Program-made: the position numbers and the translations under genes
The notes under the pieces: generated by a model
What the model saw: only the letters and a program-made list of their open reading frames with translations
Database searches by the model: none
What the model was told of the DNA's origin: nothing
Shown: piece after piece, positions 15,184 to 23,839 of the stretch
Numbering within the stretch: position 1 is the first letter of the stretch
How the letters are laid out: each line of letters starts with the position of its first letter
From: an uncultured Methanobrevibacter sp.
GTDB lineage: Archaea; Methanobacteriota; Methanobacteria; Methanobacteriales; Methanobacteriaceae
Reading direction: 5' to 3'
DNA length: 64,000 nucleotides
Assembly: GCF_900314615.1 (NCBI RefSeq)
Contig: NZ_OMWA01000005.1
Coordinates: 1 to 64,000, forward strand

Positions 15184-17379
15184 ATGGCAGAAAATGAAAT
15201 CACACTAAAAGTTGCAGAAGCAATTTCGCAAAAAGACGTTGGTCAGGGAGTAGCCAGACTTGATCCAAACGTTATGGATGATTTAAACATCCGTGAAAGA
15301 GAATTGATCGAAATTGTTGGAGACAAGAAAACTGCAGCTATCGCTCTTCCTTCCCAAACCGATATCGGCCTTGGAGTAATAAGAATTGACGGATTAGTAC
15401 GTAAAAATTCAGGAGCAACTATCGGTGGAGAAGTCACAATCAAAAAAACTAAAGCAACTGAAGCTAAAAAAGTTGTTTTAGCACCAATTGAACATAACAT
15501 CCGTGTACAGGGAGATGTGCGCGGTTTATTTGCCGGAAAAGTAATGGTTCAGGGAGACATCATCGGATCACAGATTAGAGCACCAAGACCAAGAATGGGC
15601 TTTAACAGCATTTTCGATGACCTGATGGACTATACCCCGGCCATGAAAGAAATCAAATTTGCAGTAATATCAACAAATCCAAAAGACATTGTAATTGTCG
15701 GTCCGAATACTGAAGTGCAGCTGCATGAAGCTCCGGTGGACGTAAGCAAAGTCGAAGGTGTCGGAAACCTTGTTGATGTAAGCTATGAAGACATCGGCGG
15801 TTTAAAAGAAGAAGTTAAAAAAGTAAGGGAAATGATTGAAATTCCTTTAAAAAGACCTGAACTCTTCGAGAAATTAGGAATTGCACCACCAAAAGGAGTA
15901 TTGATGCACGGACCTCCAGGTACCGGAAAAACATTACTTGCTAAAGCTGTAGCAAGTGAAAGTGATGCCCATTTCATTGCAATAAACGGGCCTGAAATCA
16001 TGAGCAAATATGTCGGCGGATCTGAAGAGAACCTGAGAGAATACTTCGAAGAAGCTGAGGAAAACTCACCTTCAATCATATTTATCGATGAACTGGATGC
16101 AATTGCACCTAAAAGGGAAGAAACCAATGGTGAAGTTGAAAGAAGAACCGTTGCTCAACTTTTAACTTTAATGGATGGTTTAAAATCCCGTGGCCAAGTT
16201 GTAGTAATCGGTGCAACCAACAGACCGGATTCACTTGATCCCGCACTTAGAAGACCTGGAAGATTCGACCGTGAAATAGAAATCGGAGTTCCAGACACTG
16301 ACGAGAGAAAAGAAGTGCTTGAAATTCACACAAGAAACATGCCTCTTGCAGATGACGTTGATTTGGATAAAATCGCAAATACCACCCACGGTTTTGTAGG
16401 AGCAGATCTTGAGTCATTATGTAAAGAAGCGGCAATGAGAGTAGTAAGAAGAATACTGCCTGAAATCCAAAACGACGAAGAGATTCCAAAAGAAGTAATG
16501 GAAAAAATCGTTGTAACAGGCGATGACTTTAAAAATGCACAAAAAGAAATTCAGCCTTCCGCACTAAGGGAAGTACTGGTACAGATTCCGGACATCAAAT
16601 GGGATGACATCGGCGGTCTTGAAGACGTTAAACAGGAACTTAAAGAAGCTGTTGAATGGCCTTTAAAACATCCTGAAACCTTCCAACACATGGGAATCAG
16701 ACCTCCAAAAGGAACCCTCCTTTACGGAATTCCAGGAACAGGTAAAACCCTTCTTGCAAAAGCAGTGGCAAGCGAAAGTGAAGCAAACTTCATTTCAGTA
16801 AAAGGTCCAGAACTTCTATCCAAATGGGTAGGAGAATCCGAAAAAGGTGTTCGTGAAGTATTCAGAAAAGCAAAACAGGCTGCACCTACAGTGATCTTTT
16901 TCGATGAAATAGATGCGATTGCCGGTGCCCGTAGCGGAAATGACACTGACAGTGGCGTTACAAAAAGAGTCGTTAACCAATTATTAACCGAAATGGACGG
17001 TCTTGAAGAACTTCAGGATGTTGCAATCATTGCAGCAACCAACAGACCTGACATTTTAGATGCAGGCCTTATGAGACCTGGAAGATTCGACAGACACATA
17101 CAGGTTAAAGAACCTGATGAAGAAGCAAGACTTGCAATCTTTAAAGTACATACAAAAGACATGCCTTTAAAAGACGATGTAGACCTCGAAAAATTAGCTA
17201 AAAATACAGAGGGATATGTCGGAGCAGACATTGAATCAGTATGCAGAGAAGCCGCCATGTTAACTTTAAGAAATGATCTTGAAGCAAAAGAAATCCCATA
17301 TAAATACTTTAAAGAAGCAATCGAAAAAGTGAAGCCAGGGCACAAAGGCGAAGATGAACAGCTAGTTCAATATATGTAA
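15184..17379 (+). CDS. cdc48: CDC48/VAT family AAA+ ATPase
   Basis: A 731-aa double-ring AAA+ unfoldase that feeds proteins to the proteasome. An N-terminal double-psi barrel (about residues 1-190) carries QKDVGQGVARLDP. The D1 ATPase has Walker A GPPGTGKT near residue 243 and Walker B IIFIDELDAIA. D2 has Walker A GIPGTGKT near residue 515 and Walker B VIFFDEIDAIA. Arginine-finger regions (RRPGRFDRE, RPGRFDRH) are intact. It ends in QYM, only partly like the HbYX proteasome-docking tail. AAGGAGATGAT precedes the ATG. The leader of about 85 bases carries an operator candidate. Confidence 0.96.
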   Translation: MAENEITLKVAEAISQKDVGQGVARLDPNVMDDLNIRERELIEIVGDKKTAAIALPSQTDIGLGVIRIDGLVRKNSGATIGGEVTIKKTKATEAKKVVLAPIEHNIRVQGDVRGLFAGKVMVQGDIIGSQIRAPRPRMGFNSIFDDLMDYTPAMKEIKFAVISTNPKDIVIVGPNTEVQLHEAPVDVSKVEGVGNLVDVSYEDIGGLKEEVKKVREMIEIPLKRPELFEKLGIAPPKGVLMHGPPGTGKTLLAKAVASESDAHFIAINGPEIMSKYVGGSEENLREYFEEAEENSPSIIFIDELDAIAPKREETNGEVERRTVAQLLTLMDGLKSRGQVVVIGATNRPDSLDPALRRPGRFDREIEIGVPDTDERKEVLEIHTRNMPLADDVDLDKIANTTHGFVGADLESLCKEAAMRVVRRILPEIQNDEEIPKEVMEKIVVTGDDFKNAQKEIQPSALREVLVQIPDIKWDDIGGLEDVKQELKEAVEWPLKHPETFQHMGIRPPKGTLLYGIPGTGKTLLAKAVASESEANFISVKGPELLSKWVGESEKGVREVFRKAKQAAPTVIFFDEIDAIAGARSGNDTDSGVTKRVVNQLLTEMDGLEELQDVAIIAATNRPDILDAGLMRPGRFDRHIQVKEPDEEARLAIFKVHTKDMPLKDDVDLEKLAKNTEGYVGADIESVCREAAMLTLRNDLEAKEIPYKYFKEAIEKVKPGHKGEDEQLVQYM

Positions 17380-17380
17380 A

Positions 17381-17520
17381 GGGAAGATTAAAAACTTCCC
17401 TTCCCTCCCATTTATTGATTTCTAACCATATTTATTCGGGAAAGATACAGAAATCTTTCCCAAACCTCCATTATATTTACTAATTCTCTACCAATTGGGA
17501 AGATATGGAAATCTTCCCAA
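17381..17520 (+). repeat. three tandem GGGAAGAT hairpins
   Basis: Right after the cdc48 stop are three related stem-loops: 17,381-17,400 (GGGAAG/CTTCCC), 17,438-17,461 (GGGAAAGAT/ATCTTTCCC) and 17,495-17,520 (TTGGGAAGAT/ATCTTCCCAA). Each is followed by a similar pyrimidine-rich tail such as AAACCTCCATTAT. The stems vary at paired positions in step (AAG/CTT against AAAG/CTTT), so pairing is preserved. They probably end or process the cdc48 mRNA. Confidence 0.65.
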
Positions 17521-17644
17521 ACCTCTTATTGATATCATTACCATAGAATTTAACGAAGCAAATATTGTCATGATTACATATAATTGTTCTAAGCGTGTAA
17601 AATTGTATTGTTTTGAATAAATTATCATTTTAACTAAAATGAAA

Positions 17645-17723
17645 AACTATATAAGCTTAGATTAATAATATGTATAATGTGGCAGGCTGAATGGATTTTT
17701 AATAGAAAATCCTAAAAGATTTT
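17645..17723 (+). promoter_or_regulatory. promoter and alternative-stem leader of the HEPN gene pair
   Basis: CTATATAAGC near 17,647-17,656 is the TATA candidate. In the leader, AAAATCC (17,706-17,712) can pair with GGATTTT upstream (17,693-17,699), or its AAAATC with GATTTT downstream (17,718-17,723). The two stems are mutually exclusive. The pair of stems is seen; any switching is inference. Confidence 0.4.
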
Positions 17724-17753
17724 ATACGAACTTAGTACATTATTGGTGAGAAT

Positions 17754-18080
17754 ATGATTGAATGTCTCCTAAATGGACCCATAATGCCTTCATCTGAAAG
17801 TGAAATTGTAAAAAATGATGAATTTCTATCAAAACTAGAAAAAAAACTTATTTCATTGAGTGAAAAATACGGTTTAGGTGAAGTGTTATTTATGGAAAAA
17901 AATCCTTTAAATATTGATTCATCAAGCTCTTTCTATATCCGGGCTCCTAAAGAATGGTCCAATAGAAAAATATTCGATATTTGGGATTTAATTTCAGACG
18001 AAGTGGATGATTTCGCAAGAAAAGAAGGTGTTGAAATATTAGATGAAATCTGCGGAGTCATTGTTACAGATCTATGCTGA
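17754..18080 (+). CDS. hypothetical protein, upstream partner of a HEPN-like protein
   Basis: A 108-aa soluble, acidic protein that I do not recognise. It has an N-terminal helical part (NDEFLSKLEKKLISLSEKYGLGEVLF) and a C-terminal part with FYIRAPKEWSNRKIFDIWDLISDEVDDFA. No nucleotidyltransferase GSxxR/DxD motif is visible, so it is not an obvious MNT partner. GGTGAGAAT gives a good ribosome binding site. It ends ten bases before the HEPN-like gene, which begins after its own GAGGTGG site, so the two form an operon. Size and position suggest an antitoxin-like partner, which is inference. Confidence 0.6.
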   Translation: MIECLLNGPIMPSSESEIVKNDEFLSKLEKKLISLSEKYGLGEVLFMEKNPLNIDSSSSFYIRAPKEWSNRKIFDIWDLISDEVDDFARKEGVEILDEICGVIVTDLC

Positions 18081-18089
18081 GGTGGAAAA

Positions 18090-18479
18090 ATGGTTCATGC
18101 ATTTGTACCCCAGCATTTACTAGATTTCGCTGAATATCTTGAAAAATTGGAACTTTCAGATGAAAACTATGATTTGCAATGCAAACACAGAACAATTGTG
18201 AACCGTGCATATCTTTCAACATTTCTACATGCAAATGAATGGATAATTAACAATGGAAAATGCAATGATGTTCGGGATTATTCTAAAAACTCCGTCGGAT
18301 ATCATACTGCCATCCATATAGCATTAACAAAATTAAATAAAAGAAAAATTGCTAGGAAATACAAAGAATTCATTAATTTAAGAGTTAATGCAGATTACAA
18401 TATTGTAACCATTATCACTCTCCAAGATGCTCAAAAAGCAATAGATTTAGCGAAAGAAATTTGCAGCGCATTGCAATGA
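18090..18479 (+). CDS. HEPN-like domain protein
   Basis: A 129-aa all-helical protein resembling HEPN-superfamily proteins. It shows the first-helix pattern KHRTIVNRAYLSTFLHANEW, a central H (GYHTAIH), and the late INLRVNADYNI segment, which matches the LR-x2-ADY feature of this group. Many HEPN proteins are RNases in toxin-antitoxin or defence modules, but the usual R-x4-6-H catalytic motif is not clear here. It is the second gene of a pair with a small acidic partner. The function is not proven; a non-catalytic HEPN is also possible. Confidence 0.55.
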   Translation: MVHAFVPQHLLDFAEYLEKLELSDENYDLQCKHRTIVNRAYLSTFLHANEWIINNGKCNDVRDYSKNSVGYHTAIHIALTKLNKRKIARKYKEFINLRVNADYNIVTIITLQDAQKAIDLAKEICSALQ

Positions 18480-18543
18480 AAACTATTTTTTTTAAAACAC
18501 CGTTTCAAACTAAATACAATAATTATCACAACTAATTATTTTG

Positions 18544-19200
18544 CTATCTTCTCGGCAAAATCCTGCTTTCATGAACCATGAACTTGGTGAAATTTTGAGA
18601 CTTATAGTCAATAAAGTCAAACCGATATCCGCTAACGCCCCATTTAGGATTATATCCAAAGACATTAATGTATTCGGCCAGATCATTTCTCTCATTTTTT
18701 AATGCCCTAGTTACCTGATACAGTGCTTTGGTATCATCAATAGCTCTGTGGAAATTTACCTTTTCAATACCGTAATGTTCTACAGCATCAATCAGCTTGT
18801 GAGGATATTCCTTTCTGTCCTTAACAACTGTCAGTGTATCAAGCCAGTCCATATTTTTTACAATACTGTCAGCTTCATCGGGAAAATGCCTTTTAAGCAG
18901 ATAATAGATAAAAGACAAATCAAACTGACAGTTATGAGCAATCATCAGTGTTCCGGGAGTCAGATTATCCTTCAAATCCTGAGCAATAATGCCTTCATCA
19001 TAACCGTATTGGGCCAAATCATCATCTGTAATGCCGGTTATTTCAGTTATCTTTTTGTCCAAAGGCTCGCCGATATCGACAAATTTATCGTACTCATCAA
19101 TGAGATTGCCGTCTTCAAATATAAGCATTGCCAACTCAATTATCCTGCAGCTGGAACATTGTAAACCGGTTGTTTCTGTATCAAAATATATTACTTTAAT
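18544..19200 (-). CDS. DEDD (DnaQ-like) 3'-5' exonuclease with probable ATT start
   Basis: The frame contains all exonuclease motifs only if it begins upstream of any standard start. Exo I is FDTETTG (residues 6-12), Exo II is AHNCQFD, and Exo III is HRAIDD with catalytic His and Asp. The first ATG, GTG or TTG in frame is TTG at 19,132-19,134, after Exo I. Upstream, the only sensible start is ATT at 19,198-19,200, four bases after a GGTGAT ribosome binding site. An in-frame TAA, the stop of the marker-8 gene, lies 12 bases back. With ATT the protein is 218 aa. The alternatives are a sequencing error in the start codon or read-through. Confidence 0.75.
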   Translation of the reverse strand: MKVIYFDTETTGLQCSSCRIIELAMLIFEDGNLIDEYDKFVDIGEPLDKKITEITGITDDDLAQYGYDEGIIAQDLKDNLTPGTLMIAHNCQFDLSFIYYLLKRHFPDEADSIVKNMDWLDTLTVVKDRKEYPHKLIDAVEHYGIEKVNFHRAIDDTKALYQVTRALKNERNDLAEYINVFGYNPKWGVSGYRFDFIDYKSQNFTKFMVHESRILPRR

Positions 19201-19209
19201 CTTATCACC

Positions 19210-20064
19210 TTACAATAGTTTATTTGGAGCGTCATCCTTGTTTCTTGGATACTCATTAGTTGTTAAAGGCTTATTAATTTTTTTTAAACGATTGTCCAGA
19301 AATCTCCTTCCGTCTTCACTGGCGCAGAATATCGGCACTTTAAGTCCATAATAATAAGGCTTGTGCTCATCTGCATAATCGCTTACTTCTTTTGATGCGC
19401 ATGCTGTAACGATATCTCCGTTTTCAAACATCATCTGAGCCTCTTGGGCTGTTGCGCCGGTAGTGTGCGCAATGAATATGTAGACGTTAACGTCATCATC
19501 TACAGGATACTGGCGAAGTTCTTCTATCATAGGTGAAGGTATGACTGTTATTGCAATGTTTTTATATCCTTTTTCAATTGCGATTTTAAGTCCTTCAAGC
19601 TGGTTGAGCTCAGCAGTTTGAGGATCTAATACAATGCTGTCTTTTTCTTCAAGTTTTTCAATGACTTCCCGAATCGGTGTTGTGCTTACAAGACCGGATA
19701 CTCTTCCGCCAACTCCCTGCACTACACGGGGATTTGTCATGATTACGGTTCCGGCACCGTCGCATGCTCCGACAACACAGTCAATACTTCCGTTTTCCAT
19801 GTTTGTTTTAAGGATTTCTGAAATTCCCACAGTCACCAGATCATCCATTTCAATAACCCTTTCAGGTGTGCACATTCCAAAATCCTTGATTCTGAAATTG
19901 ATGTTTTTGCGGATGAATTCCTCGTTGAGCTCATCTACCTTATGCATTGCATGAAACATCGGACAGTATTTCATCTCAGATGATCCCACTTCTGTAATTT
20001 CTCCGTTTTCAATAACTACCCTAACTTTTCCTAAAGTTTCAATTACATGTTTATCTTCGACCAT
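19210..20064 (-). CDS. methanogenesis marker protein 8 (DUF2099)
   Basis: A 284-aa member of methanogenesis marker protein 8, found in methanogens and of unresolved biochemical role. It opens with KHVIETLGKVRVVIENGEI and continues with YCPMFHAMH and KDFGMCTPERVI, which are characteristic; a Gly-rich stretch (GACDGAGTVIMTNP) follows. The ATG follows CTGGTGGTTAT, and a TATA-like box is read on the minus strand near 20,098-20,107. The exonuclease gene follows after 9 bases and probably shares its mRNA. Confidence 0.88.
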   Translation of the reverse strand: MVEDKHVIETLGKVRVVIENGEITEVGSSEMKYCPMFHAMHKVDELNEEFIRKNINFRIKDFGMCTPERVIEMDDLVTVGISEILKTNMENGSIDCVVGACDGAGTVIMTNPRVVQGVGGRVSGLVSTTPIREVIEKLEEKDSIVLDPQTAELNQLEGLKIAIEKGYKNIAITVIPSPMIEELRQYPVDDDVNVYIFIAHTTGATAQEAQMMFENGDIVTACASKEVSDYADEHKPYYYGLKVPIFCASEDGRRFLDNRLKKINKPLTTNEYPRNKDDAPNKLL

Positions 20065-20192
20065 ATAACCACCAGTATGTAATTGTATTGACCTGAAAAT
20101 ATAAAAAAATATTCACCTGATTGAATTTAAACAAATTCTATATATCAAGAAGATTAAAGTTATTAATGATTACATTATAATGAGGGATAAAT

Positions 20193-21467
20193 TTGACTCA
20201 GAAAAGTGAAGCGCAAAAGGGCAACATCACTCCTGAAATGGAATATGTTGCAGAATATGAAAATATTGATGTTAATAAGCTGGTCAGACTGATTGACAAG
20301 GGACTGGTTGTAATACCTAAAAACGTTAACGGTCATTCAAAACCTTGCGGTATCGGAGAAGGCCTTAAGACCAAAATCAATGCAAACATAGGTTCATCCT
20401 CTAAAATCGATGATATCGACCTTGAAATCAACAAGGCGAAACTTGCACAGGAATACGGTGCAGATGCACTTATGGACCTTTCAACAGGTTCTGATTTGAA
20501 ACTTTTCAGAAAGAAAATCATGGAAGCGGTGGACATATGCATAGGTACCGTACCTATTTATGAAGCGGGAGTCGTTACTCTTTCCAAAAACAAAGAAATT
20601 ATTGATATGGACCCTGACGATATCTTTAAGGCCATAGAAAATCAGGCAAAAGAAGGAGTGGACTTCATGACACTTCACTGCGGAATTACCAAAGATCTTG
20701 TTCAAAAGCTTAAAAACGCAAACAGGATGATGGGAATTGTAAGCCGTGGAGGAACATTCATGGCCTCATGGATTAACCACAACGACATGGAAAACCCGTT
20801 GTATGAAAATTATGATTATCTTCTGGAATTATCCTACGAATACGACATTACCTTATCACTGGGTGATGGTTTAAGACCGGGATGCCTGGCAGATGCAAGC
20901 GATATCCCTCAAATTCAAGAACTTGTAAATCTGGGAACTCTGGTTAAAAGAGCCCAGGACGCTAATGTCCAGGTAATGGTTGAAGGTCCGGGACACATGC
21001 CGTTAAACCAGATTAAGGCAAATATGGAAATTCAAAAGACAATTTGTCACGGCGCTCCGTTTTATGTTTTAGGACCTCTCGTAACAGATATCGCACCGGG
21101 ATATGACCACATTACAGGAGCTATCGGAGGAGCGATTGCAGCATCATCCGGAGCAAACTTCTTATGTTACGTAACACCTGCCGAACACCTGTCACTTCCA
21201 AGCCTTGAAGACGTCAAGGAAGGAGTAATTGCATCAAAGATTGCTGCTGAAGCGGCTGATGTTGCAAAAGGACTCGATTCAGCATGGGACCGTGAACGTG
21301 CAATGGCAAAAGCCAGAAAGGAATTTAACTGGGAAGAACAGTTCGACCTTGCACTAGACAAATCAAAGCCTAGAACCTACCGTGACAAATGCGAACTTGA
21401 CGATGATGAAATGTGTGCAATGTGCGGAGAATACTGTGCAGTTAAAATAGCTAAAGGAGACTTCTAA
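20193..21467 (+). CDS. thiC: phosphomethylpyrimidine synthase ThiC
   Basis: ThiC is a radical SAM enzyme that rearranges aminoimidazole ribotide into the thiamine pyrimidine HMP-P. At 424 aa it matches the short archaeal and bacterial form. Motifs include NANIGSSS, ADALMDLSTGSD, VEGPGHMP, and a C-terminal cluster-binding CAMCGEYC. The start is TTG (20,193-20,195), seven bases after GAGGG; the nearby ATG is out of frame. CTATATATC near 20,138 is a TATA candidate. The stop overlaps the ATG of the ligase gene (TAATG). Confidence 0.95.
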   Translation: MTQKSEAQKGNITPEMEYVAEYENIDVNKLVRLIDKGLVVIPKNVNGHSKPCGIGEGLKTKINANIGSSSKIDDIDLEINKAKLAQEYGADALMDLSTGSDLKLFRKKIMEAVDICIGTVPIYEAGVVTLSKNKEIIDMDPDDIFKAIENQAKEGVDFMTLHCGITKDLVQKLKNANRMMGIVSRGGTFMASWINHNDMENPLYENYDYLLELSYEYDITLSLGDGLRPGCLADASDIPQIQELVNLGTLVKRAQDANVQVMVEGPGHMPLNQIKANMEIQKTICHGAPFYVLGPLVTDIAPGYDHITGAIGGAIAASSGANFLCYVTPAEHLSLPSLEDVKEGVIASKIAAEAADVAKGLDSAWDRERAMAKARKEFNWEEQFDLALDKSKPRTYRDKCELDDDEMCAMCGEYCAVKIAKGDF

Positions 21468-23125
21468 TGAAATATCAGGAACTGGTTGACGTCTACTCCG
21501 CACTTGAAGCCACTACAAAAAGACTTGAAAAAACCGACATTATTGCAGAGTATCTCAAAAAACTGGATTCAGACACTATAGAAAAGGTAGGCCTTCTGAT
21601 TTTGGGAGTTGTCTTTCCTGCATGGAGCTCAGAAGAAATCGGAATAGGTGGAAAACTGGTTGAAAGGGCAGTTGCTGAAGCTGTCGGGACAACACAGGCC
21701 GCTGTGGAAGATGCAGTTCGTGATGAAGGAGACATAGGTCTTGCATGCATAAAATTATATGCCAAAAAATCCCAGATGACATTCTTTTCACAGCCTTTAA
21801 CAATCGATTTTGTTTTCAACAGCCTCAGAAAACTCTCACAAATTAGCGGTTCAAGGTCAACCAACCGTAAAATTGCAGTTATTTTAGAATTGCTGAGCCA
21901 GGCTAGTGCTACTGAGGCCAAATACCTGACCCGTACAATTACAGAAGAGCTGAGAATCGGTGTGGGCGACGGTGTTGTTCGTGACGCAATAGCTCAGGCT
22001 TTCGATATTGACAAGGCAGTTGTTGAAAGAGCCCAGATGCTTACAAATGATTTTTCAGTTGTTGCACGTACCGCAAAAGAGGAAGGTGCAGCAGGACTTG
22101 AAAAACTTAACCTTACACCTGGAACACCTGTCAAACCTATGCTTGCCCAGCTTGCACCGCCACTGGATGAAATCATCCCGGAAATGGGCTGTGCAATTTG
22201 TGAGACAAAATATGACGGAATCAGGCTCCAGGTTCACAGAAACGGTGATGAAATCAAAATATTCACACGCAGGCTTGAAAACATTACCCATGCACTTCCC
22301 GAAATTGTTGAGCTTTTCAACGAGCACATGCCTCATGAAGACTTTATCGTGGAAGGAGAAGTGATAGCTACCCGCAACGGCAAGCCTCTGCCTTTCCAGA
22401 ATGTTCTGCACCGTGTGAGAAGAAAGCACAATGTAGAGGAAGCTATGGAAAATGTGCCTCTTAAAGTCTTTTTGTTTGACGTGCTCTACTATAAGGTTCC
22501 GATGATTGACGAAGAGTTATTTAACAGAAGACAAACCCTTGAAGAGATTGTTGATACATCAGTTGATGAGATGAACCTCTCTACAATGAAAGTCGGAAAG
22601 CCTGACAATATCGAGGAGCTTCAGGAACTCTTTGAAAGTTCAATCGACGGTGGCCATGAAGGAATCATGATTAAGGACTGCAGTGCACCATACATTCCGG
22701 GTTTGAGAGGTAAAAAAATGCTCAAGTACAAGGCAGAACCTGAAACACTAGACATGGTTGTAATTGGTGGAACCTACGGAATCGGTAAAAGAGGAGATTT
22801 TGTCGGATCTTATCTTGTTGCACTCAGAGATGAAAATGATGACTTTAAAAGCGTTGCATATGCTGCAACAGGCCTTGACGATGCAACCCTGGAGTATCTC
22901 ACCGGAAAAATGAAAGAGCTTGAAATTTCAACAAAAGGCCGTGAAATTAAAGTTGAACCGAAAATCGTTCTTGAAATTGCATTTTCAGAAATTGTTGAGT
23001 CTCCGGAATATGAAACTGGTTATTCCCTGAGATTCCCGGTCGTTAAAAATATCAGAAAAGATAAAAGTCCGATGGACGCTGACACAGTTGAAAGACTTCT
23101 TTCAATGTATAACACCGGAAACTAA
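21467..23125 (+). CDS. lig: ATP-dependent DNA ligase
   Basis: Archaeal replicative DNA ligase, 552 aa. The nucleotidyl lysine is K248 in the motif KYDGIR. Later motifs are VEGEVIA (III), EGIMIKD (IV) and LKYKAEPETLDMVVIGG (V), with an N-terminal DNA-binding domain (residues 1-200) and a C-terminal OB domain. It seals nicks and joins Okazaki fragments. Translational coupling to thiC (TAATG) is notable since the functions are unrelated. The last four bases overlap the convergent transporter gene. Confidence 0.96.
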   Translation: MKYQELVDVYSALEATTKRLEKTDIIAEYLKKLDSDTIEKVGLLILGVVFPAWSSEEIGIGGKLVERAVAEAVGTTQAAVEDAVRDEGDIGLACIKLYAKKSQMTFFSQPLTIDFVFNSLRKLSQISGSRSTNRKIAVILELLSQASATEAKYLTRTITEELRIGVGDGVVRDAIAQAFDIDKAVVERAQMLTNDFSVVARTAKEEGAAGLEKLNLTPGTPVKPMLAQLAPPLDEIIPEMGCAICETKYDGIRLQVHRNGDEIKIFTRRLENITHALPEIVELFNEHMPHEDFIVEGEVIATRNGKPLPFQNVLHRVRRKHNVEEAMENVPLKVFLFDVLYYKVPMIDEELFNRRQTLEEIVDTSVDEMNLSTMKVGKPDNIEELQELFESSIDGGHEGIMIKDCSAPYIPGLRGKKMLKYKAEPETLDMVVIGGTYGIGKRGDFVGSYLVALRDENDDFKSVAYAATGLDDATLEYLTGKMKELEISTKGREIKVEPKIVLEIAFSEIVESPEYETGYSLRFPVVKNIRKDKSPMDADTVERLLSMYNTGN

Positions 23126-23754
23126 ATTTCAGGAAGGCCTTTAACTTTAACTATAACAAAACGGGTTAGAGGATAGACAATAATCTCGTAAACTGTCTTA
23201 AACAGTGCCTGTGCTATAATCATCACTATCAATGCTTCGCCAGGCATTGTTCCTAAAAACCCTATTGTAATGAATATAATAGCATCCAGCCCTTCACCGA
23301 ATAGTGTTGAGACAATGCATCTTAAAAAGAGCTTATCATCATCCCATTTCTTTAATATAACCATTACTTTTGCATTTACAAGTGAACCTACAAGATATGC
23401 TGCAAAACTGGCTAAAAGAAGTCTTGGAGTATTTCCCAGAACTGCATTGAAAGCCTCGGAGTTTTCAAAAAATACAGGTGCAGGAAGCATTATTGTTACA
23501 GTATAACATATTACTGCAACAAGATTCATTAAAAAACCTAAAAGTATGACGTTTCTTGCCTTTTTATAGCCGTAGACTTCAGCCAGCACGTCATTTACAA
23601 TATAAATTACCGGAAATATAATTACTCCACAGGGCAGCGTCAGAGAGAAAAAGTCAAAAGTTTTGCCTGCAATGATATTTGACACTATAAGTGATGCAGT
23701 AAAAACACCGGTTAAAAGCGCATACAATTCTGTTTTAGTAAGGTTAAGTTCCAT
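23122..23754 (-). CDS. queuosine precursor transporter (YhhQ/DUF165 family)
   Basis: A 210-aa membrane protein with about six hydrophobic helices, of the YhhQ/VUT family that imports 7-deazaguanine precursors. Family features are LIVSNIIAGKTFDFF in helix 1, a polar loop NDVLAEVYGYKKARNVI, and a charged loop before TLFGEGLDAIIFITIGF. In an archaeon the imported base would feed archaeosine rather than queuosine, which agrees with arcS at 5,122. The ATG is at 23,752-23,754. It converges on lig with a four-base overlap. Confidence 0.88.
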   Translation of the reverse strand: MELNLTKTELYALLTGVFTASLIVSNIIAGKTFDFFSLTLPCGVIIFPVIYIVNDVLAEVYGYKKARNVILLGFLMNLVAVICYTVTIMLPAPVFFENSEAFNAVLGNTPRLLLASFAAYLVGSLVNAKVMVILKKWDDDKLFLRCIVSTLFGEGLDAIIFITIGFLGTMPGEALIVMIIAQALFKTVYEIIVYPLTRFVIVKVKGLPEI

Positions 23755-23839
23755 AGTTATATTATATTGCTAAACATAGATAAATTTTACAAGTTGAAAT
23801 CCTATCAGCTATTTTTAATATGAAAAACAATGAAAATGT

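Noticed and set aside
17754..18080. MNT-type nucleotidyltransferase antitoxin
   Set aside because: The GSxxR and DxD motifs of that family are not visible.
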